Part shown: piece after piece, positions 54,337 to 64,000 of the stretch | How the letters are laid out: every line of letters begins with the position of its first letter | Numbering within the stretch: the stretch's first letter is position 1 | Source of the DNA: Paeniglutamicibacter cryotolerans | GTDB lineage: Bacteria > Actinomycetota > Actinomycetes > Actinomycetales > Micrococcaceae | Direction: 5' to 3' | DNA length: 64,000 bases | Assembly (NCBI RefSeq): GCF_014190875.1 | Contig: NZ_JACHVS010000001.1 | Span: forward strand, 434,001 to 498,000 | The notes under the pieces: model-generated | What the model was told of the DNA's origin: nothing | The model's input: only the letters and a program-made list of their open reading frames with translations | Databases searched by the model: none | Translations under genes and position numbers: made by a program

Positions 54337-57320
54337 CGGCCGGTTCCCGTCGGGTTGGTGTCGGGCAGGTCATGCATGTCTGTGGGGCTGCGGCCCTCGG
54401 AGCGCTCGTCGATTTCCGAGCCGAGCGAGCGCAGCACGTCGATCACCAGCCCGACGACGATGAGGTAGACCCCGATGTCGAAGAAGGTGGAGCTGACGAA
54501 CTTGTGTTCACCGAAGAGCGGCAGGGCGAATTCGAAGACGGCAGACTGGAACACCTGCCCGCCGAAGAATAGCGGCACCGCCCCGGTCAGCGCAGCCAGG
54601 GCCAGCCCGGCGCCCATCAGCGTGCCCGGGCTCACAGGTGTCGCCTCGGCCAGTTCCACCCGGCCGCCGGCCAGGTACCTGATGGTCAGGGCGAGCCCGG
54701 CCAGCAGGCCGCCGGCGAATCCGCCACCGGGTGTATTGTGCCCGGCCAGCAGCAGGTACACGGAGAAGAGCAGTACCGAGTGGAAGATCAGCCGGGTGAC
54801 CACCTCGAAGGTGATCGAGCGGCGTTCCGGGGCCAGCGTCCGCCCGGCCACCAGCCAGGCGGTGGACGCGGAGGCGGCGAAGTCGCGCGCCGTGGACAGC
54901 GCAGCGGCGCCGTGCCGGGTCGTGTCGATGGCCTCGGAGCCGTGGTCGACGCTGCCCGATTCCACGTCGGCGGCGCGCAGTGCCCTGTCCCCGCGGCCGC
55001 GCACGAAGATCAGCGATGCGACGCCGGTCGCCGCGGCAGCCAGCACGGTGAGCTCGCCAAAGGTGTCCCAGGCGCGGATGTCCACCAGCGTCACGTTGAC
55101 GATGTTCTTCCCCGCACCGCCGATGTAGGCGAGGTCGGGGAAGGCGAGCGAGACCGGCTCCGCTACCCGAGATGCCATTGCCGTGGCGGCGATGTACATC
55201 ATCGCGGCGCCGAAGCCGATGCCGATCAGCGCCCGCAGCACCCGGCGCCCAGAGGGGTTACCGGTCCACAGCCGCACCGGCAGCGCGCGTAGTGCCAGCA
55301 CGAACGCGACCAGGACGATGGTTTCGACCAGCAGCTGGGTCAGCGCCACATCCGGTGCGCCCTGCAGGGCGAAGATCATCGCCATGCCGTATCCGACGAC
55401 CGAGACCATCAGCACGGCAAGGAAGCGTCGATCGGCCCGCACCGCGCCGATGGCACCGATGATCATGGCCAGCCCGACGGCCAGCTGTGCGGGGGTGTCG
55501 AAGAGGATGAAGTTGCCAGGAGCCGGGGTGACCAGCAAGATGGCCGTCAGCGTGGGTCCGAGCAGCGCAACGACCAGGATCACGCTGAGGTAGAAGCCCA
55601 GTGAACCACGCTGGGTGCGCCCGGTGAGCCAGATCGCCAGGTCGTCGATGGCGGCGACCAGCTTCTTGTAGCCGCGCTCGGCATCGACGAGCGCGGGCAC
55701 CGCATGCTGGAAGCGGGAGACTGCCCGGTTGCCGGCGAAGAGCGCCACGCCGACGGCGATGCCGATCGCGCTCAGGCCCAGCGCCGGGGTGAAGCCATGC
55801 CACAAGCCCAGGTGGATGGGGTGCCCGGCCGGCGGGTAGAGCCCGGCGTAGGGCGCAAAGGCCGCTTCCAGCACACCCGGGAAGAAGGCAAAGAACACGG
55901 TGGCGCCGGTCAGCACCAACGGCGGCGCCACCAACAGGAACGGGATCTTCCGGAACGCGGTGTCCAGCATGTTCTTCTTGGTGGCGAAGCCTCCCCAGAG
56001 CCAGCGTGCGCTGTAGGCGAAGGTCATCGCCGCACCCAGCACCACACCGGACAGCAGGACCACGCCCCACACACCCCGGGTTGAAGCCTCCTGAACCAGC
56101 ACCTCGTACACCGATTCCTTGGCGACGAACCCGAAGAGCGGGGGCAGCCCGGCCATCGACGCGGCGGCGATCGCCGCGATGGTAAAGAGCAGCGGGGCCC
56201 TGCGGCGCAGCCCGGAGAGCACCCGCAGATCGCGGGTCCCGGCCTTGTGGTCGATGATGCCCACGACCAGGAACAGCGTCGCCTTGAAGAAGCCGTGCGC
56301 CATCATCATCGCCAGCCCGGCCAGCGCGGCATTCGCGTTGCCCAGCCCGATCACCAGGATCAGGAAGCCCAGCTGTGAAATGGTGCCGTAGGCCAGCACC
56401 AGTTTCAGGTCGGTTTGGCGCAGCGCCTGCCAGCCGCCCACCAGCATCGTGGCCAGGCCCAGGCCCAGCACCATCGCGTCCCAGTAGGCGGTAGTCGAGA
56501 ACCCGGGGGCCAGCCGCGCTACCAGGTAGACGCCGGCCTTCACCATCGCCGCGGCGTGCAGGTAGGCGGAAACCGGGGTTGGCGCCGCCATCGCACCGGG
56601 AAGCCAGAAGTGGAAGGGGATCAGCGCCGACTTGCTCATGGCGCCGATCAGGATCAGCCCGATGGCCACGTCGATGAACGTGCCCGAGGCGGCCAATGCC
56701 CCGGCCGATTCCATGATCTCGGAGATCCGGTAGGTCCCGGCCGCGTGGCCGAGCATGACCAGTCCCACGAGCATCACCAGTCCGCCGAAGGTGGTGACCA
56801 TCAGCGCGTTCAGCGCCGAACGGCGGGCGAAGATCCGGGTGCGCGAGAACCCGATCAGGAGGTAGGACAACACGGTGGTCAGTTCCCAGAAGATGAACAT
56901 CAGGATCAGGTCGTCCGCCGTCACCAGGCCGAACATCGCGCCGGCGAAGGCCAGCAGCTGCGCGCCGAAGGTGCCGATGTGCGCGTCCTGGTTCTTGAAA
57001 TAGCGCGCGCAGTAGAAGAGCACCAGCGCACCGACGCCGAGCACCAGCAGGCACAGCACCGCGGAGAGCGCATCGATCCGGAAGGCCAGTTCGACCTGCA
57101 GGCTCGGGATCCAGGGGATCGTCAGCGACGGCGGCGCGTGGGGCATTCCGGAGGCCGCGTCCTGCCGCGCGTTGATGAAGGAGCCGAAATTGAGCAGCAG
57201 CCACGCGAATCCCAGCGCCGGTGCAGCACCCAGGATGTAGAAGGTGCCGCGTCCGAGCAGGCGGAAAAGCAGCGGCGAAACGGCTGCCACCGCGAAGAGC
57301 GCTATCAGGACGATCAGCAC
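54333..57320 (-). CDS. mnhA: Mrp Na+/H+ antiporter subunit A, joined A-B type
   Basis: 995-residue subunit. The N-terminal two thirds are NuoL-like, with IGTFGAQLLAFAGAMFGLV, HFWLPGAMAAPTPVSAYLHAA and MVKAGVYLVARL carrying the transport lysines and histidines. The C-terminal third contains a MnhB-like domain (FEVVTRLIFHSVLLFSVYLLLAGHNTPG...GG). It is therefore an A-B fusion, and no separate mnhB exists. GTG at 57320 is chosen because GGAG stands eight bases before it and the first helix begins at once; ATG at 57341 lacks such a site. It heads the operon A-C-D-E-F-G. Confidence 0.93.
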   Translation of the reverse strand: MLIVLIALFAVAAVSPLLFRLLGRGTFYILGAAPALGFAWLLLNFGSFINARQDAASGMPHAPPSLTIPWIPSLQVELAFRIDALSAVLCLLVLGVGALVLFYCARYFKNQDAHIGTFGAQLLAFAGAMFGLVTADDLILMFIFWELTTVLSYLLIGFSRTRIFARRSALNALMVTTFGGLVMLVGLVMLGHAAGTYRISEIMESAGALAASGTFIDVAIGLILIGAMSKSALIPFHFWLPGAMAAPTPVSAYLHAAAMVKAGVYLVARLAPGFSTTAYWDAMVLGLGLATMLVGGWQALRQTDLKLVLAYGTISQLGFLILVIGLGNANAALAGLAMMMAHGFFKATLFLVVGIIDHKAGTRDLRVLSGLRRRAPLLFTIAAIAAASMAGLPPLFGFVAKESVYEVLVQEASTRGVWGVVLLSGVVLGAAMTFAYSARWLWGGFATKKNMLDTAFRKIPFLLVAPPLVLTGATVFFAFFPGVLEAAFAPYAGLYPPAGHPIHLGLWHGFTPALGLSAIGIAVGVALFAGNRAVSRFQHAVPALVDAERGYKKLVAAIDDLAIWLTGRTQRGSLGFYLSVILVVALLGPTLTAILLVTPAPGNFILFDTPAQLAVGLAMIIGAIGAVRADRRFLAVLMVSVVGYGMAMIFALQGAPDVALTQLLVETIVLVAFVLALRALPVRLWTGNPSGRRVLRALIGIGFGAAMMYIAATAMASRVAEPVSLAFPDLAYIGGAGKNIVNVTLVDIRAWDTFGELTVLAAAATGVASLIFVRGRGDRALRAADVESGSVDHGSEAIDTTRHGAAALSTARDFAASASTAWLVAGRTLAPERRSITFEVVTRLIFHSVLLFSVYLLLAGHNTPGGGFAGGLLAGLALTIRYLAGGRVELAEATPVSPGTLMGAGLALAALTGAVPLFFGGQVFQSAVFEFALPLFGEHKFVSSTFFDIGVYLIVVGLVIDVLRSLGSEIDERSEGRSPTDMHDLPDTNPTGTGR

Positions 57321-57451
57321 GGATGGGTCTCCAGGTGGCATGGGCCGCCGGACGGCGCGGCGGTGGTCAGGACCGGACTCCAGCTTAACAGCTCGCGCAC
57401 CGGGTCGGCGTTTCCACGTCGTGTTGACCCGCGCTGTGATCCGGCACCGGT

Positions 57452-57457
57452 TACGAT
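57452..57457 (+). promoter_or_regulatory. -10 hexamer before the MFS gene
   Basis: TACGAT at 57452-57457 ends six bases before the ATG at 57464, without a Shine-Dalgarno. A TTGACC occurs at 57424 but too far upstream (22-base spacer). Confidence 0.35.
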
Positions 57458-57463
57458 GCATCA

Positions 57464-58774
57464 ATGAGCGAACACCAGGCTGTGGCCCAGCCCACCCGCA
57501 TCCTCACCAAACAGGTTCTGGCCTGGGCCTCTTGGGATTGGGGTTCGGCGGCAATCAACGCGGTGATGACCACTTTCGTGTTCACCGTGTACCTCACCAG
57601 CTCCTACTTCGGCTCCCCGGCCGAGACCTCGGCGGCACTCGGTGCCGCACTGGCCGTCGCCGGCGTCGCGGTGGCTCTGCTGGCCCCGATCACCGGGCTG
57701 CGCTCGGATGCCGGAGGGCGCCGCCGCTTCTGGCTCGGCGTGAACACCGTGCTGGTGGCACTGACCACGGCGGCCTGCTTCTTCGTCTTCCCGGAACCGC
57801 GCTTCCTGCTGCTGGGCGTCTGCCTGATCGCGCTGGCCAGCGTCTTCGCTGAATTCGCCACGGTGAACTACAACGCGATGCTGCCGCAGATCTCCACTCC
57901 CGCGACCATCGGCAAGGTCTCCGGGTTCGGCTGGGGCATGGGCTACCTCGGCGGCATCGTTGCCCTGTCCATCGTGCTGTTCACGCTGGTCACACCGCTC
58001 TTCGACTGGGCCGGCGCAAACGAGCACAACGCGCTGAACCTGCGTCTGGTGGCCGTGTTCTCCGCGCTCTGGTTCATGGGCTTCGGGCTGCCGGTGCTCT
58101 TCACCGTCCCGGAGCTGGCGGCGACCGCGAAGTCGGCACGGATCGGCTTCGTCGCCGCCTACAGGGTGCTGGGCCGGCGCGTTGCGGCGCTCTACCGCAC
58201 CGACCGGCACACCGTGTACTTCCTGCTCTCCAGCGCCGTGTTCCGCGACGGGCTGGCGGCCGTGTTCACCTTCGGCGGCGTCATTGCCGCCGGCACGTTC
58301 GGGTTCACGCTGCAGCAGGTCATCATCTTCGCCATCGTCGGCAACGTGGTGGCTGCCATCGGCGCCATGGTCGGCGGCGTACTCGACGACCGGACCGGAC
58401 CCAAATCGGTCATCGTCGGTTCGCTGATCGGCTTGCTGGTGGCCGGGACCGGCGTGTTCCTGTCCCCCGGCACCACCGGGTTCTGGATCTTCGGACTGAT
58501 GCTGTGCCTGTTCGTCGGCCCGGCGCAGTCCTCGTCCCGCGCCTACCTGGCCCGGCTGGCGCCCGAGTCGCAGGAGGGCGAGCTGTTCGGGCTCTACGCC
58601 ACCACGGGGCGGGCCGTCAGCTTCCTGGCCCCGGCCATGTTCGCCTGGGCCATCGTGCTGGCCACCCCGATGGCGGGCGACGGTGCCCAGCGCTACGGCA
58701 TCCTGGGCATCCTGGTGGTGCTGGCCGGCGGGTTGCTGCTGCTGCTCCCGGTCCGCCCGCCGCGCCACGGCTGA
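57464..58774 (+). CDS. MFS transporter, UMF1/Atg22-like
   Basis: 436-residue transporter with about twelve helices. The [21 protein letters not shown] start, the [10 protein letters not shown] loop and [11 protein letters not shown] match the UMF1/Atg22-type MFS group; [12 protein letters not shown] is the second cytoplasmic signature. In fungi Atg22 exports amino acids from the vacuole; the bacterial substrates are unknown. It is divergent from mnhA and precedes mdh by 61 bases. Confidence 0.9.
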   Translation: MSEHQAVAQPTRILTKQVLAWASWDWGSAAINAVMTTFVFTVYLTSSYFGSPAETSAALGAALAVAGVAVALLAPITGLRSDAGGRRRFWLGVNTVLVALTTAACFFVFPEPRFLLLGVCLIALASVFAEFATVNYNAMLPQISTPATIGKVSGFGWGMGYLGGIVALSIVLFTLVTPLFDWAGANEHNALNLRLVAVFSALWFMGFGLPVLFTVPELAATAKSARIGFVAAYRVLGRRVAALYRTDRHTVYFLLSSAVFRDGLAAVFTFGGVIAAGTFGFTLQQVIIFAIVGNVVAAIGAMVGGVLDDRTGPKSVIVGSLIGLLVAGTGVFLSPGTTGFWIFGLMLCLFVGPAQSSSRAYLARLAPESQEGELFGLYATTGRAVSFLAPAMFAWAIVLATPMAGDGAQRYGILGILVVLAGGLLLLLPVRPPRHG

Positions 58775-58835
58775 TCCCGGCACGGGTTCCCCGCAGGTAG
58801 TGACACCGCTGCCTTCCGGTGGTGGGATGGGGTGC

Positions 58836-59870
58836 ATGATCGAATCGGGCGAACCCCAGACCATCACGGTGACCGGTGCCGGTGGACAGATCGGCTATGC
58901 GATGCTGTTCCGGATCGCCTCCGGCGCGCTGCTTGGCCCCGATGTCCCGGTGCGGCTGCGGCTGCTCGAGATCCCGCAGGGGCTGCGGTCCGCCCAGGGC
59001 GCAGCCCTGGAACTGGGCGACTGCGCATTCGGGCTGCTCGACTCCATCGAGGTCACCGACGACCCGGCACGAGCGTTCGACGGGGCAAACATCGCCCTGC
59101 TTGTCGGATCGCGGCCGCGTGGGCCGGGCATGGAGCGCGGGGACCTGCTCGCCGCCAACGGGGCGATTTTCGGGCCCCAGGGCGCGGCGCTGAATGCCGG
59201 TGCGGCCGATGACATCCGGGTGGCCGTGGTCGGCAACCCGGCAAACACCAACGCGCTGATAGCGGCCGCGCATGCCCCGGACATCCCCGGCGAGCGGTTC
59301 ACCGCGCTGACCCGGCTGGATCACAACCGTGCGGTGGGGCAGCTGGCGCTGCGGCTCGGGGTTCCGGTCTCCCGGATTTCGGGCGTGAGCATCTGGGGCA
59401 ACCATTCGGCCACGCAGGTCCCGGACATCAACCATGCGACGGTGGCCGACGAGCACGGCGTCTGGCACCCTGTCCCGGAGCGCCTCGCCGAGGTCTTCGG
59501 GTCCGCGCCGGCCGCCGAGCAGTGGCTCGCCGGGGAGTTCATCCCGAGGGTGGCCAAGCGCGGGGCCGAAATCATTGAGGTCCGCGGTTCGTCATCGGTG
59601 GGTTCGGCGGCCGCTGCCGCCATCGACCACGTCCGCGACTGGGTCGCCGGGACCGGCGCCGACCACACGTCGGTGGCGCTTGCCTCCGACGGATCCTACG
59701 CGGTGCCCCAGGGCCTGGTCTCGTCGTTCCCGGCACGCTCGGTCGGCGGGCAATGGCATATCGTCCAGGGCCTCTCGATCACCCCCGCCGTGCAACTGCG
59801 CATCGATGCATCCGTCGCCGAACTGGTGGCCGAGCGCGACGCCGTGGCGGCACTCGGCCTGCTGGGCTAG
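58836..59870 (+). CDS. mdh: Malate dehydrogenase
   Basis: 344-residue NAD-dependent malate dehydrogenase of the LDH/MDH fold. Binding motif [19 protein letters not shown], substrate arginines in [14 protein letters not shown], the Asp of TRLDHNRA and catalytic His190 in [11 protein letters not shown] are all present, together with the coenzyme-side SFPARS region. ATG at 58836 is used; ATG at 58827 also fits. It converts malate to oxaloacetate. Its stop shares a CTAG with the convergent dcd. Confidence 0.95.
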   Translation: MIESGEPQTITVTGAGGQIGYAMLFRIASGALLGPDVPVRLRLLEIPQGLRSAQGAALELGDCAFGLLDSIEVTDDPARAFDGANIALLVGSRPRGPGMERGDLLAANGAIFGPQGAALNAGAADDIRVAVVGNPANTNALIAAAHAPDIPGERFTALTRLDHNRAVGQLALRLGVPVSRISGVSIWGNHSATQVPDINHATVADEHGVWHPVPERLAEVFGSAPAAEQWLAGEFIPRVAKRGAEIIEVRGSSSVGSAAAAAIDHVRDWVAGTGADHTSVALASDGSYAVPQGLVSSFPARSVGGQWHIVQGLSITPAVQLRIDASVAELVAERDAVAALGLLG

Positions 59871-60448
59871 GTGCCCAGCGTGGTGCGGTGGAAATTCAGG
59901 TGGCTGCGCGATGCCGTCGGGCCGCGCTGGCCCTGGTAGCGGTTGCCGTATTCGCCCGAACCGTAGGGGTGCTCGGACGGGGAGCTGAGCCGGAAGAAGC
60001 ACAGCTGGCCGATCTTGGACCCGGGCCACAGCTTGATCGGCAGCGTCGCCATGTTCGAGAGTTCCAGCGTCACGTGGCCGGAGAAGCCCGGGTCGATGAA
60101 GCCGGCGGTGGAGTGGGTGAGCAGGCCCAGCCGGCCGAGCGACGACTTGCCCTCGAGCCGCGCCGCCACGTCGTTGGGCAGCGTGACCGCCTCGTAGGTG
60201 GAGCCGAGCACGAATTCGCCCGGGTGCAGGATGAAGGCCTCGTCCGGGTCGACTTCGACCAGCCGGGTCAGCTCCGGCTGGTCCGCCGCCGGGTCGATGT
60301 GGGCGTACTTGTGGTTGTCGAACAACCTAAAGAAGCGGTCAAGGCGCACGTCCACGCTCGCCGGCTGCACCATCGAGGGGTCGTACGGGTCCAGCTTGAC
60401 GCGGCCGGAGTCGAGTTCTTTTCGGATATCACCATCAGAGATCAGCAC
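59867..60448 (-). CDS. dcd: dCTP deaminase
   Basis: 193-residue trimeric deaminase of the dUTPase fold. Signatures are SSVDVR-like [56 protein letters not shown] and GQLCFFRL, with the catalytic Glu in AARLEGKSS. The conserved protein starts [12 protein letters not shown], so GTG at 60448 is chosen; TATTTT (60460-60455, minus strand) lies six bases before it and indicates a leaderless start. ATG at 60466 is an alternative that adds six residues. It makes dUTP or dUMP for thymidylate supply. Confidence 0.94.
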   Translation of the reverse strand: MLISDGDIRKELDSGRVKLDPYDPSMVQPASVDVRLDRFFRLFDNHKYAHIDPAADQPELTRLVEVDPDEAFILHPGEFVLGSTYEAVTLPNDVAARLEGKSSLGRLGLLTHSTAGFIDPGFSGHVTLELSNMATLPIKLWPGSKIGQLCFFRLSSPSEHPYGSGEYGNRYQGQRGPTASRSHLNFHRTTLGT

Positions 60449-60576
60449 CTTCCCAAAATAACGCATCCCGGGCCCCAGGCCGCCATCGGCTCCGGCGCCG
60501 GGCGTCCCTGCCTATTCCCAGCGAGCCGGGCTATCCTTGTTGCACGTCCCTGCCCGCATTCGCTGGCGGGGAACTT

Positions 60577-61437
60577 TTGACACCATGTCCGCGACCCGAG
60601 ACCAAGGATTCCGTTCTGAAGCCGCTAGCCGTTGCCACAGCCCTCTGCGTTTCGCTGACGCTGCTGGTCCCCGCGCTGCCCGCCGCGGCCCAGGGCCCCG
60701 CCGCCCCGGCACACGCACCCCTGGCCAAGGCGACCGACGGCAAGCCGGCCAGCTCACCGGGCTCGATCCTGTACCTGGCCAGCAAGGCCTCGCCGATCGA
60801 TCCGGTCGGCTACGCGCCGCGGGACCTGCGCCGGGCCGCCGGCACCTCGGTGAGCCTGCGCAAGGATGCTGCGACCGCCATCGAGGACCTGTTCGAGGGC
60901 GCGGCCCGGGCCGGCCACCGGCTGCGCCTGGAGAGCGGCTACCGCTCCTACGACCGGCAGGCCTCGCTCTACGCGCGGTATACCCGGCAGTACGGCGAGG
61001 GCTTCGCCTCGCGCATCTCGGCCAAGGCCGGAACTTCAGAACACCAGCTGGGCCTGGCCGCCGATATCGGTCCGGCCAACGGACAGTGCACGCTCAAGGC
61101 CTGTTTCGGCGACACCGCATCCGGCAAGTGGGTTGCCGCCCACGCGTACGAGTTCGGTTTGATCGTGCGGTACCCCTCGGACGGGGAAAAGACCACCGGC
61201 TACAAGTACGAGCCGTGGCACCTGCGCTACATCGGGATCCCCGATGCCACGGCCATGAAGAAGGCCTCCATCGGCACGTTCGAGCAGTATCTGGCGGCGA
61301 AGGAACCCGCCATGAAGCCGGTCGCCAAAAAGCCCGCGGCGAAGAAGCCCGCCACCGAGGCGGCAGTGCCCTCGCTGGCCGTACTGCGCCTGCTGGCCCC
61401 GTTCCGCGACTGGTCCGCCGGCTTCGATTTCAACTAG
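60577..61437 (+). CDS. Secreted M15 D-alanyl-D-alanine carboxypeptidase (VanY-like)
   Basis: 286-residue frame counted from TTG at 60577. A signal peptide (LKPLAVATALCVSLTLLVPALPAAAQ) ends near residue 39, so the enzyme is exported. The zinc site is SEHQLGLAAD (His156, Asp163) and EPWH (catalytic Glu212, zinc His215), as in VanY/DacB-type peptidases that trim D-alanine from peptidoglycan stem peptides. The start is unclear: TTG at 60577 has GGGG upstream, but CTG at 60616 has AAGGA seven bases before it and directly begins a normal signal peptide. The C-terminus contains Lys/Pro/Ala repeats (PVAKKPAAKKP). Confidence 0.9.
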   Translation: MTPCPRPETKDSVLKPLAVATALCVSLTLLVPALPAAAQGPAAPAHAPLAKATDGKPASSPGSILYLASKASPIDPVGYAPRDLRRAAGTSVSLRKDAATAIEDLFEGAARAGHRLRLESGYRSYDRQASLYARYTRQYGEGFASRISAKAGTSEHQLGLAADIGPANGQCTLKACFGDTASGKWVAAHAYEFGLIVRYPSDGEKTTGYKYEPWHLRYIGIPDATAMKKASIGTFEQYLAAKEPAMKPVAKKPAAKKPATEAAVPSLAVLRLLAPFRDWSAGFDFN

Positions 61438-61488
61438 ACCCACGACCTTCCCGGCCTGCCGGACCGGTTCACCCGAAAGCGACGGACG

Positions 61489-62112
61489 ATGCCCCAGCTG
61501 TACATCAAGATCTGCGGGCTGAGCACAGCCGAAACGGTTGCCGCTGCAGTGGCAGCAGGCGCCGACGCCATCGGTTTCGTCTTTGCCCCCGGCAGCCCGC
61601 GCACCGTCGCCCCGGACCTGGTCGCCACGCTGCTGGCCGGGATACCGGAACACGTGGAAACCGTCGGCGTCTTCCGCGACCAGCCGCTGGCCGGGGTACT
61701 GGAGACGGCCCGGCGGTCCGGGGTCTCCACGGTTCAACTGCACGGGGACGAGCCGCTGGGCGACATCACCGCGGCGCAGGCCGCAGGATTCCGGACGCTG
61801 CGCGCCTTCTCCGCCGGCGCCTACGCGCGGCTGGACGATGCAGCGCGCGCGCTCTGGGATAACGAGCGGATCCTGCTCGATGCCATCGAGCCCGGTGCGG
61901 GCGTCGCGTTCGATCCGGCCGACGTGCTTGCCGCTCCCCCGGCCGGCCAGTGGCTGCTGGCCGGCGGGCTCAATCCGGACAACGTGGCGCACCTGGCAAT
62001 GGTGCTGCGCCCGGACGGCGTCGATGTCTCCTCCGGCGTCGAATCCCGCCGCGGAGTCAAGGACCCGGAGCTGGTCAAAGCCTTCATCGCTGCGGCGCGC
62101 TCGGTACGCTAG
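61489..62112 (+). CDS. trpF: Phosphoribosylanthranilate isomerase
   Basis: 207-residue TIM-barrel enzyme of tryptophan synthesis. The catalytic Cys9 lies in IKICGLS, FVFAPGSPRTV, VQLHGDE and LLDAIEPGAG follow, and the phosphate site is GGLNPDNV plus VDVSSGVESRRGVKDP. The usual GGTG loop is here EPGAG, a variation. It is a stand-alone gene, apart from any trp operon in this window. A strong terminator follows. Confidence 0.93.
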   Translation: MPQLYIKICGLSTAETVAAAVAAGADAIGFVFAPGSPRTVAPDLVATLLAGIPEHVETVGVFRDQPLAGVLETARRSGVSTVQLHGDEPLGDITAAQAAGFRTLRAFSAGAYARLDDAARALWDNERILLDAIEPGAGVAFDPADVLAAPPAGQWLLAGGLNPDNVAHLAMVLRPDGVDVSSGVESRRGVKDPELVKAFIAAARSVR

Positions 62113-62182
62113 GCACCCGGCAAGCCGGCCCGGGATCGGGCGCACTCCCGGTGGTGGAAACTGCCGCTTCCCGCAACGGCCC

Positions 62183-62227
62183 GGGGGTCCTGCCCGGGGA
62201 ATTTCCCCGGGCAAGACCCCCTTTTTT
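62183..62227 (+). terminator. Intrinsic terminator after trpF
   Basis: GGGGGTC (62183-62189) with GCCCGGGGAA and its complement form a long stem to 62221, followed by TTTTTT (62222-62227). It ends trpF and faces fumarase. Confidence 0.95.
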
Positions 62228-62241
62228 CGTATCGTCGGCCG

Positions 62242-63948
62242 CTACTTGGCGCGGACCGGGATGCCGGTGAACGTCGGCTTCAGCGTCTCGGCGAAGAAGT
62301 CGTTCCCCTTGTCGTCGACCACGATGAACGCGGGGAAGTCCTCGACCTCGATCTTCCAGATGGCCTCCATGCCGAGCTCTTCGTATTCGAGCACCTCGAC
62401 CTTCTTGATGCAGTCAAGCGCCAAGCGGGCCGCCGGGCCGCCGATGGAACCCAGGTAGAAGCCGCCGTGCTCGTTGCAGGCATCGGTGACGACCTTCGAG
62501 CGGTTGCCCTTGGCCAGCATGACCATTGAGCCGCCGGCGGCCTGGAACTGGTCCACGTAGGAGTCCATCCGCCCGGCGGTGGTCGGACCGAAGGATCCCG
62601 ACGCCATGCCCTCGGGGGTCTTGGCCGGTCCGGCGTAGTACACCGGGTGGTCCTTGAGGTACTGCGGCATGTCTTCGCCGGCGTCCAACAGGTCCTTGAT
62701 CTTGGCGTGGGCGATGTCACGGGCCACGACCAGCGGGCCGGACAGGGACAGGCGCGACTTGACCGGGTGCTTGGTCAGTTCGGCCAGAATCTGCTCCATC
62801 GGCTGGTTCAGGTCGATCTTCACCACGGAGGAGCCGCCGGTGCCGCTGATGCCCTCGGTCTCGGCGTCGTGTGCGTCGAGCGCGGGGTGGTCGGCCTCGG
62901 GCATGAAGCGTGCCGGATCGGTTTCCAGCTGCTCCACGAACACTCCCTCGGGCGTGATCTTGGCCAGCATCTGGCGGTCGGCGGAGCAGGACACGGCGAT
63001 GGCCACCGGCAGCGAGGCACCGTGGCGCGGCAGGCGCACCACGCGCACGTCGTGGCAGAAGTACTTGCCACCGAACTGGGCCCCGATGCCGAAGTGGCGG
63101 GTCAGTTCCAGGACCTTGTCCTCCAGCTCGATGTCGCGGAAGCCGCGGCCGGTCATGGCACCGGTGGTCGGCAGCTCATCGAGGTACTTCGCCGAACCGT
63201 ACTTGGCGGTCTTCAGCGCGAATTCGGCGCTGGTGCCGCCGATGACGATCGACAGGTGGTACGGCGGGCACGCCGCCGTACCCAGCGAGCGCAGCTTCTC
63301 GTCGAGGAACTTCAACATGGCGTTCTCGTTGAGGATCGCCTTGGTCTCCTGGTACAGGAAGGACTTGTTGGCCGAGCCGCCGCCCTTGGCCATGAACAGG
63401 AACTTGTACTGGCTCTCGTGGCCCGCCGTCGTATCGGCATAGAGCTCGATCTGTGCCGGCAGGTTGTTGCCGGTGGACTTCTCTTCCCACGTGGTCAGCG
63501 GGGCCAGCTGCGAGTAGCGCAGGTTCAGCGTGGTGTACGCGTCGTAGATGCCCTTGGACAGGGCTTCCTCGTCCTGGCTGGAGGAGAGCACGTGCTGGCC
63601 GCGCTTGCCCATGACGATGGCAGTGCCGGTGTCCTGGCACATCGGCAGGATGCCGCCTGCGGCGATGTTGGCGTTCTTCAGCAGGTCGAGCGCGACGAAC
63701 TTGTCGTTCGGGCTGGCGTCCTCGTCGTCGAGGATGTTGCGCAGCTGCTGCAGGTGCGCCGGGCGCAGGTAGTGCGAGATGTCGTGCAGGGCCGTGGCGG
63801 CCAGCGTCTCGAGCGCTTCGGGATCGACTTCCAGGAAGGTACGGCCGCCCGGCCCCTCGAGCGTGCGGACGCCATCGGTGGAAATCCTGCGGTAGGGGGT
63901 CTTATCGGCCCCGATGGGCAGCAGGTCTTCGTACTTGAATTCGGGCAT
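62242..63948 (-). CDS. fumA: Class I fumarate hydratase ([4Fe-4S])
   Basis: 568-residue class I fumarase, converting fumarate and malate. The cluster cysteines are Cys104 (MCQDTGT), Cys227 (AACPPYH) and Cys321 (VSCSADR), with spacing of the last two equal to Leishmania and E. coli enzymes. The C-terminal beta half carries [13 protein letters not shown] and [12 protein letters not shown]. Actinobacteria often have the iron-free class II enzyme instead or in addition; whether class II exists elsewhere is not visible. ATG at 63948 has GAGGAAG ahead. Confidence 0.96.
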   Translation of the reverse strand: MPEFKYEDLLPIGADKTPYRRISTDGVRTLEGPGGRTFLEVDPEALETLAATALHDISHYLRPAHLQQLRNILDDEDASPNDKFVALDLLKNANIAAGGILPMCQDTGTAIVMGKRGQHVLSSSQDEEALSKGIYDAYTTLNLRYSQLAPLTTWEEKSTGNNLPAQIELYADTTAGHESQYKFLFMAKGGGSANKSFLYQETKAILNENAMLKFLDEKLRSLGTAACPPYHLSIVIGGTSAEFALKTAKYGSAKYLDELPTTGAMTGRGFRDIELEDKVLELTRHFGIGAQFGGKYFCHDVRVVRLPRHGASLPVAIAVSCSADRQMLAKITPEGVFVEQLETDPARFMPEADHPALDAHDAETEGISGTGGSSVVKIDLNQPMEQILAELTKHPVKSRLSLSGPLVVARDIAHAKIKDLLDAGEDMPQYLKDHPVYYAGPAKTPEGMASGSFGPTTAGRMDSYVDQFQAAGGSMVMLAKGNRSKVVTDACNEHGGFYLGSIGGPAARLALDCIKKVEVLEYEELGMEAIWKIEVEDFPAFIVVDDKGNDFFAETLKPTFTGIPVRAK

Positions 63949-64000
63949 GGTGCTTCCTCACGACATTATGGGACTATGCCCCTCCACTGTAGGTCGTTTC
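63949..64000 (-). promoter_or_regulatory. Upstream region of fumarase
   Basis: On the minus strand a GAGGAAG ribosome site precedes the ATG by four bases, and CATAAT stands about 20 bases further upstream as a possible -10. The window ends here. Confidence 0.35.

Overview
The window looks like chromosome of a high-GC actinobacterium, most probably a Micrococcaceae member (Arthrobacter / Glutamicibacter / Paeniglutamicibacter type). The reasons are the GC-rich third codon positions, a GlxR/Crp-type regulator, a MarP-like protease, DUF3073 and DUF4235 proteins, an HspR heat-shock operon with HAIR operators, a six-gene Mrp antiporter with a joined A subunit, and a DUF222/13E12 HNH gene. The genus is inferred from remembered gene order and protein resemblance, not from a search.

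Layout. 1-7477: a partial membrane protein, marP, crp with a Crp-like operator in its own promoter, then a NUDIX-RidA-DUF4177 group divergent from a class A penicillin-binding protein and a metallophosphoesterase. 7551-12564: a heterodimeric ABC exporter followed by a helix-turn-helix/TPR-like regulator. 12640-20007: purine synthesis (purC and purD on the minus strand, purF and purM on the plus strand) around a methyltransferase, a metal-type asparaginase, a sterol-carrier-like protein and a small membrane protein. 20092-25923: a sirtuin, DUF3073, a septum-formation-like protein, clpB, a VOC protein and a YccF protein. 26071-28449: a lipoprotein polysaccharide deacetylase and trmB. 28446-33365 (minus): dnaK-grpE-dnaJ-hspR plus an alpha/beta hydrolase. 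33697-41652: a DEAD-box helicase, an MMPL exporter with a divergent MarR regulator, a LysE exporter, a low-molecular-weight phosphatase and a P-loop-kinase/PabB fusion. 41671-44252: cardiolipin synthase and pabC. 44551-45947: a complete insertion sequence, sitting just before an HNH endonuclease gene. 47406-50577: a TPP-riboswitch-controlled ECF transporter (YkoE plus a fused YkoD-YkoC). 50966-57320: the mnhA-C-D-E-F-G operon. 57464-63948: an MFS transporter, mdh, dcd, a secreted M15 carboxypeptidase, trpF and a class I fumarase.

How it works together. Most of the window is housekeeping: nucleotide synthesis (pur, dcd), folate and tryptophan precursors (pabB, pabC, trpF), the TCA cycle (mdh, fumarase), cell-wall work (PBP, deacetylase, M15 peptidase), protein quality control (clpB, dnaK operon) and ion homeostasis (Mrp). 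Regulation can be read directly in several places: a Crp site at a class II position before crp, two HAIR sites bracketing the dnaK promoter and one before clpB, a MarR palindrome between the -35 and -10 of the MMPL promoter, and a TPP aptamer followed by a hairpin that buries the ykoE Shine-Dalgarno.

A recurrent pattern is that about a dozen start codons lie exactly 6 or 7 bases after a TANNNT hexamer and have no Shine-Dalgarno, so they are probably leaderless. I see no prophage, CRISPR array, toxin-antitoxin pair, rRNA or tRNA, and no clearly undescribed defence or biosynthetic system. The most unusual items are the P-loop/PabB fusion, the fused YkoDC with its riboswitch and SD hairpin, and the fresh IS insertion at the 13E12 gene.
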